A stretch of 64,000 nt of DNA from Opisthocomus hoazin (GCF_030867145.1 NC_134431.1:10927089-10991088); one strand, 5' to 3'; numbered from the stretch's first letter, positions 37,562 through 55,499 are shown. Numbers and translations: made by a program. Notes: generated by a model from the letters alone, not told the origin.

Positions 37562-40500
37562 TTAGGCTTGCTGACTACTCAGCTCGACACCAGTTAAGCT
37601 GCCGTGCATTGGTTCCGCCACTCCATCAGTCACACTGTCAAACTGATCTCCATCCTCACTGTCAATTGTGCTATTCTGCCATTCCATCTGCTGATCTGAC
37701 AAGCTCTCCTCGATCTCTGATGCATTTTTCCATTGTGACTGGTCCTTGGACCAAAACTCTTCTACTTTTCCATAGGAACGATTCTTCCACTTTGACTGTT
37801 CTTCATCACTTTCAGATCCACCCCCTTTTCTCTCAACAGCCGGTTTACTGCTGCCAGCATCTTCACTCTGGGAGGATTCATCTGTCCACACTTCTGGTTT
37901 TACTTCCGATGTATTATCTTCAAAATCAGAAACCTGCTGAGAACCAGGCCCACTTTCAGACTGTGAAGCTCCGTCTTTCCATTCAACAGCATCATCTTGA
38001 TCATCCTGATCGCCCTCGCTATCCGAAACATCACCCACCAGTTTTGATGGTTCTTCAGCAGAAATAATCTCTTCATATTTAGAGCTTTCCTCTTGTTTTT
38101 GATCAGACTTCTCTTGAGATTGTAATGTATGTTCTTCAATTATTTTCTTGGATATGCTGTCCTCTGGGTTCTCCACTATGCCATCAGAAGAGGTTTTCCC
38201 ACCAATCTCTGAAACACGCTGACCAAATGGACTACCACTTTCATTGTATTCCTCTTCTATATTTTCATAGCTGTCTGAGGAACTTTCATTGTCTTTTTCC
38301 AGGTTTATTTTTTTATCAACAGTCTTACTAACATTGACTCTGGAATTCTTTTCATCGTGGTTTTCAAACAGCCATTCAGCATCAAAATCCATTTCATGTT
38401 TAACCTTGTTTAACTCTTTCATATTGAAACCAAGCAGCACACCAGGTTTATATTTTTCACAATCTCTAACACATTTCTTCCTTTTGTTACTAAAATGAGA
38501 TGCAATATCAGATTTCCATAGCCACAAACTGGCAGCCAGCTTTTCAATCTCTCTCCTAGTGGGATAGGGTTGCTTATTAAAATACTTTGTAAGAAATGTT
38601 TTCCTGGCTTCATAGGAATCATCTTCATGACCCTTGGGGTCCAACGCTAGAACTACAGGTTCTTCAGGCTTCTCCTCAAAGGCAGAGGGGGAGTCATCAT
38701 CATCCATTTTCCTCTTCTTCATTAGCGAGAATTCCATGTGTTCGTAAGTACGTTTCAGCGGTGCTACAGCTGGAGACTGACTCAGCCGGGATGACGAAGT
38801 ACCTTTGTCCTGGCCATTCTGAGTCTTCCCAACACCTCTGCAGTGAACAAGGTGCAGCGTTATAGTTGAGGCAGTCATGTTACTAGTATATACACCAAGG
38901 CAATGAATGCATTTGTAGGTTAGCTTTTTCTCAACTGGATGAACTGTCTGAATTACTTGATGCCTCTCCCGTAGATGATGTGCAAGCGCATCGGAGATAG
39001 GTCCTTTTAGGATTGAAAAGCAGAGAGGACACAGAGTTTTCCCCACATCTTTTTTGTAGGGAACTGCTGCTTGTGGAGAACTTTTTACAGGTACATCAGA
39101 CTTCTCCTGGATTTTCGGCTGTGGTTTTGGAGGAACTGGGGGAGTATTCTGAGCGTGGTAAGCTACAGATTCAGCAGGAGCATCTCTCAGGTTGTAGGTG
39201 GTTACAAGAAGATGTATATTCGTGTGACTGCCCTGCTGCAATGTCAAATCAAAGGTTAGAGTGGAATCAGTTTTAGGTCCCATTTCTTCATCAACGTGAA
39301 CCATTCGCATATGAGCGGCCATCTTTTCAACATCATTGAAGGTTGAACGGCAATAGGGACAAGACAGACCATGTATTAACATATGATTAAGCAATGTATC
39401 AGTGGGTAAATAGCGATTACAGTATAGACATTTGCTAGTGAAATTGTGTATTTTCATTATATAGTTAGCTACTGCAGGCACCTTCTCAGCCTTGTGCTCC
39501 TTTTCAAAGTGGACACTATACACATTTTCAGGAAACAGCTCATTACAGATTGTACAGATTTTCCACTTCTGTGTGGACGACGTATTGACAGCGGAAGGAC
39601 CTGTAGCAGCTACAGGAGATTTCGAACCAGACTGACCTAATACTCTTGAAGCTGCCTGTGACTGAGACAATGATGTCTGTTTCAACTGAGCTGATGAAAG
39701 AGAAGAGGAGTTGGCAGACTGAAGAGAGTATCTTGCTGAGGCCTGGGATCTCTGTTCCCCTCCAAGAGTGTAAGGCCTTCCATTTCCACTTGTTGAAAAC
39801 TGTTTCATTGTTTGTGATTGCTGTGGAATAGAAACTGGTGCATTACCACTTAAGTTTAGCCTTCCCCCTGGCTGACCAACATAACTTGGTGGTACCGATT
39901 TGACTCCGTAATTGTTTTGCTGTAGGTGAACATTTGACATCATATTGACTCCTGCAGAATTTAATGTCGGCTTTGGTATAGTGAGTCTGTTCATCATCTG
40001 CTGCGACGAAAGTGATCGAACACTGCCAGGGGAAAGGGGGCCCATCCTCTGAGGGAGTCCCATAGGCTTTTTGTCCTGTGGTTTTGGAGCTATTAGCATC
40101 AAGGGTTTAGATCTTGGAACCACAACGTTAGTGTGACCTATCATTGCTGTTACCTGATATCCTATACGTTCGTGGTCTTCGATAACATGCTGTACTAAAG
40201 CTTCGTATGATTTCGGCATAAAAAGGCATCGTTTGCAGTGAATACTACCCTCCTCTCGGGCACTGGAACTTAACGGAACTGCACCATTGAGTGACTTTTC
40301 ACCTCCCTTCGCTACGTAAGGAGCAGCAACATGCTGAAAATGTTCCCTGTAAATGTGCTTTCTAACTATCTCATACAGAGGATCTCGGTAAGTGCACTTC
40401 TTACAGTAATAAACAGCTTGTTCTACACTGTCAGCCTGCTTAGGTTTAAGGCTATCATGTTTGCTTTTATCTTTAAAAGTGCTGATGCCTCCACTTGGTG

Positions 40501-40702
40501 TATTGGCATTTGGAGCATGAAATATTTTAATGTGCGTTTCCAAAGTCTTTTTGTCCGCATTGAAAGTACAGTAAGGACAATTAAGGAGAATCCTATTTTC
40601 AAAGTCTTCACTATGAACATTCCGGAAGTGGCTTTTGTACGCTGAAAAGAACTTCGAGGAAAATGGACATGCACTGCAGCAAAAGGGCTTTGTCCGATAG
40701 TC
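37562..40702 (-). CDS. ADNP: ADNP large terminal coding exon (zinc fingers, NAP, homeodomain)
   Basis: This exon encodes residues 68-1113 of activity-dependent neuroprotector homeobox protein (human: 1102). It starts [12 protein letters not shown] after acceptor TTTGTTTTAAG and ends SSQQA-TAA. Nine C2H2-type fingers can be traced, with first cysteines near 76, 109, 167, 223, 450, 492, 515, 625 and 665. NAPVSIPQ is at 354-361, a basic nuclear-localisation stretch (KRTYEHMEF...KKRK) at about 717-732, and a divergent homeodomain at about 754-816. The HP1-type PxVxL motif PGVLL is at 820-824. The acidic C-terminus has six spaced tryptophans. ADNP is a nuclear factor that forms the ChAHP complex with CHD4 and HP1, represses lineage genes and competes with CTCF; human truncations in this exon cause Helsmoortel-Van der Aa syndrome. 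The frame is intact. The open frame extends 27 codons upstream into intron, which is not coding. Confidence 0.99.
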   Translation of the reverse strand, partial: DYRTKPFCCSACPFSSKFFSAYKSHFRNVHSEDFENRILLNCPYCTFNADKKTLETHIKIFHAPNANTPSGGISTFKDKSKHDSLKPKQADSVEQAVYYCKKCTYRDPLYEIVRKHIYREHFQHVAAPYVAKGGEKSLNGAVPLSSSAREEGSIHCKRCLFMPKSYEALVQHVIEDHERIGYQVTAMIGHTNVVVPRSKPLMLIAPKPQDKKPMGLPQRMGPLSPGSVRSLSSQQMMNRLTIPKPTLNSAGVNMMSNVHLQQNNYGVKSVPPSYVGQPGGRLNLSGNAPVSIPQQSQTMKQFSTSGNGRPYTLGGEQRSQASARYSLQSANSSSLSSAQLKQTSLSQSQAASRVLGQSGSKSPVAATGPSAVNTSSTQKWKICTICNELFPENVYSVHFEKEHKAEKVPAVANYIMKIHNFTSKCLYCNRYLPTDTLLNHMLIHGLSCPYCRSTFNDVEKMAAHMRMVHVDEEMGPKTDSTLTFDLTLQQGSHTNIHLLVTTYNLRDAPAESVAYHAQNTPPVPPKPQPKIQEKSDVPVKSSPQAAVPYKKDVGKTLCPLCFSILKGPISDALAHHLRERHQVIQTVHPVEKKLTYKCIHCLGVYTSNMTASTITLHLVHCRGVGKTQNGQDKGTSSSRLSQSPAVAPLKRTYEHMEFSLMKKRKMDDDDSPSAFEEKPEEPVVLALDPKGHEDDSYEARKTFLTKYFNKQPYPTRREIEKLAASLWLWKSDIASHFSNKRKKCVRDCEKYKPGVLLGFNMKELNKVKHEMDFDAEWLFENHDEKNSRVNVSKTVDKKINLEKDNESSSDSYENIEEEYNESGSPFGQRVSEIGGKTSSDGIVENPEDSISKKIIEEHTLQSQEKSDQKQEESSKYEEIISAEEPSKLVGDVSDSEGDQDDQDDAVEWKDGASQSESGPGSQQVSDFEDNTSEVKPEVWTDESSQSEDAGSSKPAVERKGGGSESDEEQSKWKNRSYGKVEEFWSKDQSQWKNASEIEESLSDQQMEWQNSTIDSEDGDQFDSVTDGVAEPMHGSLTGVELSSQQA

Positions 40703-44348
<3,646 letters not shown>

Positions 44349-46357
44349 TCAAACGTGTTTTGTCTGATAAGAGTGCTGCACTTCTAATTATTAGTAATTT
44401 TCTGTCTCATTTTACCCATATAACTCAGTATCAGAGCTGTACCATTAACTAAGAAACTACCACGTTTTCTGTCTAATTTGTTCTTAAATGAGGCTGGACA
44501 TAAAGCTAGATATTGACAAACTTGTAAGAGCACTTAAAAACCCAACAAATTGATACAACAACTATTACAGGAGTAATCAGCTGCATTTGGAAATAACTTT
44601 TTTTCAAAAAGTGTTTGTATTTACATGAAATTTACCCCCTATGCTGAAGCACTTAAAAACTCAAATTATCTTTTGTTCATACCTATATCCTAACTGATTT
44701 GAAAATTGGTAAGTTGGGGTTCAAGGTTTGTGTCAGTCTTGTAATAGATTTAATAGTATCTCTTCAGTGAGAAGCATGCTTCTTACATTCCACTGGATAA
44801 GAAATTAATATTGTTTCCTCCATTTACTGTATTTATAGCTTTCAATGGCTGACAAGCTGTTTAGTATACATCATTCTTTTATTAAAATGGGACCTGAAAG
44901 TTTGGATAGAGCCCTTCAGAGACATAAATCACTGGAAAAAGCACAAGAGATGGCTTAACACCTCTAAGTGTAGCTGGATGTTTTCAGCCTAAAAGACAAC
45001 TCTCCCTTTCAGTTCCCCACACAGAGATAGCTAATTCTAATTAAACTGTCTGCTAATGATTGGGGCTATCCAGCTAAAAAGAGTCTAAAATTTTAAGATA
45101 TGTGGATTCCCAGATTCAGCCATTACCACTACGACTTCTTCCAAATGCTAATAACTAGTCTTATTTTGTGTATACAGGAGTTCTCAGTCTGCATGCTGCT
45201 ATCATTATGGTAAGCGCTTGTTCAGCTACAGAACCATCATCAGGAAAGAAGGCATCTGCACTGTAAGAAGGTGTAAAATGGCAGAAATGTGAAAGACCCT
45301 GACAACGTACAGTTATTGTGGAAATGACAGGGGGTGGAGCAAGCAATAAAAAGGTAGGCTTTTCTCAAAGAAAAGGGGAGGAAGCTTCTTAAATAGCAAG
45401 AAAATGTCAGAGTTGTTACCTTGTTCCCTAGGCTTCAATGGTCCCATGCCTGTTGTGTAAAGAATATCACCTCAGAAGATAAAAGCTGTATTTTTGATAA
45501 TTAATGCTTCCGTGAGCCAATTCAGAAATGTTGCTTTGTTTGAACAAAAAAGCATGATTCATATCAACAAATTAATCCACTGTAAGGCCAAAGACTACCT
45601 ACATCAACTAAAAATGGACTTTTTTTGTTAGAAGCTCGAAAGTATTTTTTAACTGCCTAGAAGGCAGAGTTAACAGAAGTTTGCAGCCATTAAATATTTG
45701 AGTTAAGCAAAAATTCTTCCCTTTTGTCATTACATCAAGGGCAATTGCTAAGCTACACAGAGTTTACTAAGAAATTTTCTCATAGTAGGAAGAAAACAGT
45801 TTGTGATTACAACAACTGAGTATCTGTGATGAAAACCAACCCTTCTACATGCACCATCATGCATACTCCTTAAAGTATTACTTGTCTATTCACCCACTAG
45901 CCTTTTTATTTTCATATTCCTACCATCTTTTACTAGGTAATGCTTTTAAGACTGTCACTAATGCCTTACTGTGCCATGATTCTCACCAACAAGACTGTTC
46001 AGTTTCTGAAATAAACAAAACTGTGTAGTTCTGCATGTAACAGTGCTAGTACAAACCACTTCAATCCGTTTCACCGTCTGAAAATTTTCAGAAGTACCAA
46101 AGCAACTCTGATCATTAAGCATTTTGGTACTTGTATCAGGGTGGCCACTGGCACACATTACCAGAAGCAAATATAGCATCATTTTAACACCCCTATATGA
46201 GAACTAGGCAAAGAAAAAAAAAAGTTTGGGCCTTGTCTATAAACCTCAGGGATTCCAAGTTACTCAGCTATAGTATCTGCAATAATGAAGTTACTTAGAC
46301 ACATCATGCAAAGTGAGTAATGATAGTAAATTTCAAACAGCGTAGGCCAGAAAAGAA

Positions 46358-46388
46358 GTATTTCAATGTTCTGTATTTCAATGTTCTG
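46358..46388. repeat. 15-base tandem duplication
   Basis: The unit gtatttcaatgttct occurs twice in direct succession, from 46358 and 46373. It is a recent slippage or duplication event in the ADNP 5' intron. Confidence 0.9.
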
Positions 46389-47359
46389 TACTAATTTCGT
46401 CCAAGTAACACTCTTTAACAAAAGAGAATTTAGTATAAACCAAACCATCTTGATTTCTTCACATATAAAACTCTAAATGCAAGTATATTCATTTACATCA
46501 CTGTAGAGGTGTTTCAGCTACTCTAGTCTCAGTGAAAAGGATTAGAATTGGAAAAAAATTAGAATTAAGTTCATATGAGAGGTAGCTATGTTCTATATCT
46601 TCTCTGGCACACTTTCATTTTAGGGAAACTCAAACCCACTTCAGAAATATGAAGAACTGGCATGCTAGTGAAATACCCTCTAGGTCGATTCACTTACAAG
46701 CTTCATAACATGAGCCCTAATGAAGCTATGAAGAGCACTTCCACAGGTGTTCTTTGCCATCTCAGAGGAGGCAAGGATTAAACAGACCATGGCAGTAAAC
46801 TACTCTCGCTTCCCAGTTATTCCCTCTACAGGCTCTAACGACTTTGTAAGGGAAAACGTGAACTGCTCTTTTCTTATACTGTATCCATTCTCATCTGTAC
46901 TCTTTTATAATCAAGTATTTCATCTGCAATTATAAACAACACCCAGGTCTAAGATGTTCTCCCTCTCTATGCAAGAGTGAATGCGATTGTTCAAATAATT
47001 TGATTCATGTCATCCTTTCACAATGCTACTCACTCTTGTCCCGTGAATTATTTTTAATCCTCATAAAGGACTAGGAAATAAGGTTTGATTCTGAGTTTCT
47101 AACTTGTTGTTACTTTGAAAATTGACTCAGGTAAATCAGTTATTTTACCAAAATCTGCATTCAAGCTTATGCCCCTTTCCTCTTTCTATTATTAAGAGCT
47201 ATGTCTAAAGGCACACACTGAAGAAAAGTTTAAAGAAAAACAATTTCAACATACATAAGATTTTATAACTCTGTACTGTGTGTTAGGCTTTAACTACAGA
47301 ATGTGCCAAGTTCCACCCTGCTTTTCTACCCGTCCTTGCCCATACTGTGGTATCAGTTT

Positions 47360-47450
47360 TACTGTGTAAGCACCTCTGGGCAGAGGCTGTATCCTGTTAT
47401 TTGTACTATTACTTAACATGCCTTTGGATGAAGTAAAATAAAAATAATAC
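47360..47450 (+). repeat. L2-like LINE 3' end relic
   Basis: The words 'actgtgtaagcacctctggg', 'cagaggctgtatcctgttat' and 'ttgtactatt' with 'aaaataat' at the end follow the order of the ancient L2 3' end (consensus words 'actgtaagctccttgagggc', 'agggactgt', then a poorly conserved part and an AT-rich terminus). It was identified by eye and is strongly diverged. Confidence 0.45.
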
Positions 47451-50060
47451 CATTTATGACAAAGTACAAGCACATAAATGGTGGAAAAGCTTTTGAAAAT
47501 AGTAATTCATATTTACCTTGCAAATAAGAATTTGTATTGAGAAATTGTTGTATTAAGAAATTAAGACCACAAAGAGTAAATTTATGTATTTCAGGGCAAT
47601 ATTACTATCAGTTTAGCTACTTCAGCAAATAGAACTACAATCTCCTTGACTGAAAATATTATTTGAAGTTTGCAATTTTGCTTCAATTGTAAAAACAATG
47701 TCTAATGTAGCTTAAAGTTGAGCCAGGTCCATTTTAAAGACATGAATAGTAACTGAAAATATTTAACAGGGCTAAGAATCAGCAATGCCAATTTTGTGAA
47801 GTATTAGTAACATGTTCGTTTAAAAGATGGTAAAGAAAAAGGGGGAAAATGCATTTGCTTAAGAATTTGAACTCCTAACTAGCCCATTGATTAATGCAAA
47901 TGGTTTAGTAAGGTTGTGTCCTATTTGCAATTGCCCAGTAGTAGCATTTTCTCTATTTTTGATCTGTAGTTGAAGTATAAGTGAAGCTTAACGTTTCCAG
48001 GTGGAAAAAACAACTCCAACCTGCAGCTTCTTCTCATACGCCAGTCACTACAAAATAGCTTTCAATGCTGACCCCACTGCCACTTTTTTCGTGACTTAAA
48101 CCAGATCCGATTTGTGTGATACTAGAACTGCATTAACAGTGAAACAAAAAATACCACGTAGTGCACAGATTTGATTTATATCCTTAAACACAGATCACAA
48201 ATAGGCAAGAAAATATGCTGCTTTAACATTCTATTCCCTCTCCTCCCTAAACAGAATTCGGAAGTATGGCTCTGAACATTAAGCTACAATAAAGTAACAG
48301 GAGTTTGCTTTCAAAGCGCAGCATATCTTTTTAGTTTCTTAAACTCAAGAACATCCATTTATTACAAGTTCTTGCTGCTGCAGTTCATAGAGCAAGAGTG
48401 AAAAATATTAATGTAGCCAAGAAATTAATCATGGCTGTACTAATGCCTTTTCTCTAAAGGCAACTGAATAAGCGTTGCTCTCACTGTATTGCATTGGTTC
48501 AGTAACGCTTTCAGTAGCTTCTTCGTAGTTACCTGTATACTCGATTTTTTCATCAAAAATTATATGAAGCAGCATAGTCAATATGTTCAGGATTTGAATA
48601 TTTTCAAGTGAGCTTCAAATCCAATGGGATAATGTCCTAGTAATGTTATTCTAGAATCACCCAAGTTCTTAATATCAACCGTAGAAACATCAGTGCATGA
48701 AAACATTATATTTTAAAGCTTTTAGCAAGCTGTGCTGTTTTCTTCAAAACCAAACTCCCCACTTAAAGAATATGCTCATTTTGCTTGTAAAGAAACCATT
48801 TTTTTCTCATGATAAAGCCAGAGTCAGTACAATTTGTCTTCAGGCAATAATCACTGGTAAACTTGAAAGCCAGCAACAAATCTTAAAACAATACTTACTA
48901 TAAAATAGCTTATTTTAGTACAAAATGCCACTAACAACTTCTTCACTAAAGAATCCAACGCTTTCTCTCAATTACTGTGTCTAATACACCTAGAAATGCC
49001 AAATACACCATGATTATATAAAAAAGTGATAAAGAAAGCAAATTATTTAGGACTGCCTGCAAACAAGATGTCTATTCTATCTGCACCATCTTCTTGCCTC
49101 TGCCCTTCTGCCTACCTCACAGGCAAGTCTTAAAGACAAGACATTATCAAGATCTTCCTATCACAACGCATCATAATAGAGGATATAAATTAGACCTTCA
49201 CATCTGAAAACTGAAGATCAACCTTACTTTGCAAATTCTGCTTGATAGCTGAATCCAACTCACCTCATCTTAACAACAAACTAATCCTTAAGCAAATACA
49301 GGTCATTTTATTTAGAAAGTTTCCTGACCATTTAATCAAAATTAGTGGAGAGCCAGACACAGTCTGTTATTATTATGGCTCGTGACTACAAAAGGAGCTT
49401 TTAGCATCTCCATTCATTTCTATTTACAGCAAGTAACTCAAATTGTAATCGCAATATACACAACAGACTGCTGGCACATCCCTGAATGTGGACATTAAAA
49501 CAGTTGGGATTAATAAGAGTCTCAAATTATCATTTAGACATTAATACTGTTCTTGAAATGAGGTATCCTTTACCTGACCAAAAGCTGATGTTTAAGAGAA
49601 GACACCTGGAACGTCTCTTCGCTGTCAGAGCTGTTTCTTTCTGCTCTGAAGCTTAGATCTAAGTAATTCTTCTAACAGAAGACAATACTAAGGAATGCAG
49701 CATCCAGCACTGAGAAAACCCACTTGTGCTTTAATCTGGCACAGAAGCCATCGCTACCTCCAGCATCCCTCACAGGGAAGGATGCCCATAATAAACAGTC
49801 ACAGAGTAACTGATCCTTCTGTAAAATAGTTTACTTTGATGCTGTTTCTACTGTTTTTCTACTGAAAAGCCAAAACTGAACAGTCCTAAATACTCTGCAT
49901 TTCACTGAAGACAAACAGAAGGCACAAGCAGCAAGCTTTACACATCTATCAGTTACCAATTCCTGCTGGTTAAAGAAGTGCTACTTAGCTAATACTACAG
50001 GCTCAGTAGAGAACTACTCTCAGAGATCCCAAAATAGCTTTCAAAAGCAGCTCAGCAGGA

Positions 50061-50077
50061 TTTTTTTTTTTTTTTTT
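50061..50077. repeat. Homopolymer T17
   Basis: Run of 17 T followed by 'aataaa'. It is a simple repeat with no parent element recognised. Confidence 0.95.
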
Positions 50078-53000
50078 AATAAAGGAGGTTCATTTATCCT
50101 GAGATGATACCACTCAATCAATGACAATTCCAGCCCAGGAGTCCAGTTAGCAGGACATCCTGTATTTCCACATATTCTATTTTATATCAGCCAAAGCATA
50201 ATTAATTTTTATTATTTTCCTGTATGGTTCTACTCTATCCTATTAATTCCTGTACAAGTCCTAGATATTAAATACATTACAGAATGCTTCTTCGTAAGGG
50301 AATGTGCATCTGTACATACATTCACAGAAAAATTAGTTGAGGTGATTACACGTATGTTCAGCAAAAATAATTCTACAAAGAAGCATGAGTATTTTTTATC
50401 CTCATTAACTAACAGGAATAATGAGATCTGCCTTTAAGTCAACCAGTTATTTTCAAGTTCATGATTCAACAAACATAGAATGAAGTTTGCATCTGCCCTT
50501 CTGTTTCCTACTTCTAGACTTGGATCCCACCTACAAATGCATTGGGAGCCCTTGTTTGCAAGTTGAATTACACATGGATCTACACTAAAGTCCTGGGTGG
50601 AGAGAATAAATGATTACTTAAAACAAGACAAACAACGTCCTTACTAGAAATATCCAGGTAGTAAGAAAATGGATTACTGACCTAGCTGTAAGAAATTCTG
50701 AAAAATCAGACTGATTTAATAAGAAGATCTTGCTCATCTTCAGTCTGCTTGTACACAAAATGTCTGACTGTACCAGTCACAACATAACAGTAAAATAAGC
50801 AGGCTAACTGTGTAAGAAATATTTGGAACCTTATAAAGGTCTAATCCCCAGCCAGGTACTGATTCCTAGAATAATTCGAATGTAAGCAGAAAAGACAGGC
50901 TACAAAAGAGCAAAGTATCATTACTAAATCAGAAACACTGTACTTCAGTTTTCATGTCACAGTCACATTTTGGAGATGCAAAGACCTATTTTGGACAAAC
51001 TTCATGCAGTACTATTTCACTGCTATGGGTAACAGCCACTATGCAAAGCACAAAGAGTTAAGCCAGGCTTCCTAGCTAGCACACATGCATTAACGAAAAG
51101 GCCTGAATCAAGTACACTCAGATCTTCATCCATAAACCTGAAGGGGGGGCGGGAGGGAAGGTTTTGTGAAAAAGCTAGGAGTATTTGCAAGGTAAGCAGA
51201 AGAACAACAGTTAAGAGACTTCACAGAACCAAGTGTGTACGTGGTACTGTGCTTGGGAGAACTGAAGAACTGTCTTTGGCTTTTACCAGGCTATAAGAGT
51301 CCCAGGAAGGAAGAACTTAATCTCAAGTGCAATTCTGATATGTGCATCTTATAACCTCAAAGTTAGGCCATAAAATGACTACAAAGACTTCTGAAGTTTG
51401 AGAAGTCTACAGGAACCAGTTCAGTTCACTCAACAGAATCACATCCCGAAATGGGAATGGGCCAGGACACAATATAGATGGATTGATTTAAATTAATAAT
51501 TATGTCCAAGTTTTAGGAAGCAACCAAAACTGCAGGCCAAAAGAAGCAACAACATTGTGCCTCATTTGTTTAAAATGAAAGGCAATTCTTCAGTGTTTTC
51601 AAAGAACTTGGGTTCATGGCTGTAATAAAAAAGGGACCTCACTTCAAGGTTAGTATTGCTTCACAGCAAAGGGCTTTCTCTCTTTTTTCTAATCTTCTTA
51701 GCCATAGCTGGTAAAATACTAGTAGGGGAAAATACTGTGAAACACCTTGAAATACTCTCAGGAGCACTAGTGTGAACAATATTCAGAAAGAAAAGATAGT
51801 TCAAGTGAACAGGAGGGACAAACCCATTACTAGAGAAAATTTCTGCTGAGTTTTATGAACTTTACAGTGCAAATATCCTAAGACACAGGAAATCAAGACT
51901 TCTAATTTTTATGGCATGACAAAAAAAGCAGACAGGAAACAAAGTCTAGCGCAAAAATTAACCACTGCATAGTCACAGAGAAGTTTCAAACCCAAAATTC
52001 TTCAACTTTTTTTCTTATACAGATTTTAGCATTTAGATAGACTTGCAGTGACTTTCAACTCCAAATTACCTCTGCATCAACTTGCTACTCTTACTAGCAC
52101 TTCAAATTCCAGATGGAAACAATTGCAGTCACTATTCTAAACACATCCAGAATGTGAAGTCTGACACATCCTCCTGTTACATTACTCTAAGTGATTTTTA
52201 AACAACTTTTAGCATTTAATAAAAATAAACTATCCTCACTGTACCAGTTTCAAGCACTTCAAGTTAACATGGCCATGCAGTTCAGCCCTTTAACACATCA
52301 GTTACCAAGGGACTGGAACCACCTAGAAAACCGAGTCAAAAGATGAGTTAAAAGAAGATTAATGTGCAATTATTTGGAAAATTAATTCATGTAAAGTACA
52401 ATACTGCTTGCCTGCTTTAGAGTTCTATATTGCAACAATTAACGTTTTCTTATGCTACATATTTTCCTCAGTGCAAACCGTCCTCCCTTATGAGGGACAC
52501 ACCGATCTCCTACGCAATACGCTGCGTTCACACCTTGAGAACTCTGACCTTGCAGGAAGGCAGGCACTCAGGAGAGAGAGAATAAGGAACACAAGAGGGA
52601 GAAACAGCAAAACCCCCACACCAGTCAAATTATCAGAGGTGATAAAAAAAGAGAAAGCTTCCACTTGGCTTTAGACTCCAAAAGCTGTTTCTATTTTAGT
52701 GTAACTAAAAATCTTAGTTCTCCAGTGGGTCTTTTGTACGTTGGACCTGATCAGAAGAGCTGCCTTGCAGCCTGCTACCTTTGATACCACCAGGTAACAC
52801 ACGTGAGACTATTTCAGCTCTGCCAACTTTATCTAGAACAACGAAACAGAGGATCTTCTAGCGTACGGCTTCAAAACCCCCACAAGGTAACAATGCTATT
52901 CTGATTCCAGGAAAGATGCACCAGTTTCAGAACAAGACAGCCTTCTCTCTACTAAAATCTTCAGCAAATATTCCAAATCTGCCTCATCATGTTATCGTCA

Positions 53001-55499
53001 TTTTTGGACAACATTATTCAAAGTTCTTACTACGCTTGTTTCATGTCTGAGCTTTGTTACAGTACTAACAAGCAGCAAGTATAATATATTTCTAATGTCA
53101 CAGTCTCAATAGTAAAATGGTGGTTTCCATCCAGAAATAGTTTAAAGACCTAAAGAAATAATCTGGAGGAAAATCTTGCTGTGTAAAGGAACCAAGACAG
53201 CACCAGTCTAGATTTTCTAGAAAACCAACTCTAGGTTTTATTCTCTTTACGCTTAACTGAAAATTACACCATTTCCTTACCACCACACTTTCAGTTTGTA
53301 CCATTAGGAAAGCCTGCCATGACCAGCGAGCACAGAATTGTAGGCAACTCTAGACATTTCACTGAGGAAGATGTCTTCACTCAACAAGGCTGTAAAGAAC
53401 ACCACTGTGAAATGGCAAGTAAAACACAGTTATGGAATCCCCAAAAGCTATACACAAAAAACCCCCAGTCCCTAGTGCGTTTTATTCTTATTCAGGCATC
53501 TCAAACCTGTATGAGTAGGCTAGGTATCCTAATGCTCTTTATAGTGGCCACTGATTCTTCTGAAGTGGAACCACACCAGTGGAATATATTATTTTTTAAA
53601 TTTTCCTTTTTTTTTTTTCCATACAAAAAAAGTATGGTGCCAACATTGCTACTGATACTAGAGGAATAACTGGAAAGTTACTGTCTGCATATCATTTGCA
53701 TATCATTTATTTCCTCTGAAAATTTTATGAACATCGTTCTAAGATTATCTGAGTTCACAGAGCTGAGAACAGTTAGAAGTAATAGTCAAGAAAAGGAAAA
53801 CAAAAAAAAATTAAACTTTCCTAGTGAGTACTGAGTGAAAATTAGGAATGAAGAAAGAAAAAAATTACAGAAATAAAAACGAGGCTCCTGGAAGCAAATT
53901 TTTTTTTTTACATGCATTTATCAGTTTTCTTGACATACAATTTATTTTACCAGCTGATGATTCCCAGGCCTACAATGAAAACCTCAAAGGAACAGAGAGA
54001 TCGAAAGCTGGTAAACTCATTTTGAGAGCATTTTCCCCTCACAATCAACTATGTAAAGTTACTCATAATAAGCAACATCTACCCCTCACTGTACCCCTTA
54101 AACACTGTAAGGTTGGTTTGTTTTTTTTTCTCAATTGAAAGGATCAGCACTAAAAAGAAAAGCTGTATGCGTAGTCATTATTTTTGCTATTTTGGTTTTG
54201 TTGAGTAATAAAATTATTCAGCCACATAGGAGTTGGCAGTCTTATTAATTACATAACTCTTCTCTTTGTCATTGTGGCTACGTCCTTCCACGCTACCTCA
54301 TCATAACTGATCAGTCGAAACAGGGGTGCCAAAACACTTTTATGGAGTAAAAAAATTGTAGATCTTTTCTCCTAACCCAAACATATGTTAAATACAGAAA
54401 ATCCAAAAGATGCAGACAATTGAATCAGTTTCTCATTTCCAGATAGCTAGTTCTGTACTACTGTTTAGAAGAGGCAATATGTCACCAAACATTAAGCATG
54501 ACAGCCCCTTCCCTGCAATGTTTACTGTGAACACCCTGCAGCAAAGCCCAGTCTTCCAAGAAGGGCTGCAACACAGCTGGGAAGCTGTAAAGATGGGAGC
54601 AAACTACCATCATGTGTGCACAGGCACCACCCCTTTTACTCTCGGCTCAAATGTCTAAATGGACCAGAAGGGGTTCCAGAGGACTAGACTCTCATCCACT
54701 ATAAATCCACTGCCGGTTCATAAGCCTACAACTAACGTTTTAGGACTACTGCAAAAAAACACATTTTAACTCCAGATATAAAAGTCCTATACGAAATTTA
54801 ATAAAAACGCAACTTCAGAAGGGGTATTCCTACTGTGATGTGGACATCTACTGTTGTCAGTTTTCCAGATTTGATGCCAAGGTGTTGGCTGAATTTATCA
54901 AATCAAACGTGATGCCAACCGATTTGATGCCAGCACCTTAGATCTAATGACACAGAAATATGCATCCCTTGAACTGCTGCTTCTTAAAAGCATTCTGTGA
55001 AATTCCATGCATACTTCCCTACAACTTTTGTTAAATAATTTACCTCGGAATAAAACTGAGGATGAAATTACAACTATCTCTTGGGCACGTTACTAAAAAG
55101 AAGAAAATAAACCATCACTTTTACCTTCTCTTATAAGCACATTTGGTTGACCCTTCCCTTCCTAATACTGTCATTTACACATATTATATAGACTGAGAAA
55201 ACCTGAACTGTTCGGTGATCTGAACCACAGTACTATCAACTGTACTGTTGAAGAAAGTATTAGGTGTGAGCATGTGTGCAAAACAATTTCATAAGCAACA
55301 TGTAAACCCAGCCTCGTCTATCCCATTGTGACTTTGAGAGTTTGTACACATCTGTATTCAATCTTGTCTTATTAAAATAATTAGCTCTAAGAACTATAAT
55401 TCATTAAATTTCAAATGAAAAGATATTAATATTTTCTGCTATTTCAGCACACGCTTACAAAATGGAACTGTTTTTACTCTCTCTTTTCCCCTCTCCCCC

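Noticed and set aside
37609..38067. 152-codon + strand frame opposite the ADNP C-terminus, and similar frames to 39.8 kb
   Set aside because: Antisense shadows of the ADNP exon, a consequence of its codon use. No family resemblance.
52408..52674. 88-codon + strand frame with a basic C-terminal half
   Set aside because: It was considered as a small gene or exon because of the RRERIRNTRGR stretch, but no family, splice partner or repeat pattern supports it.
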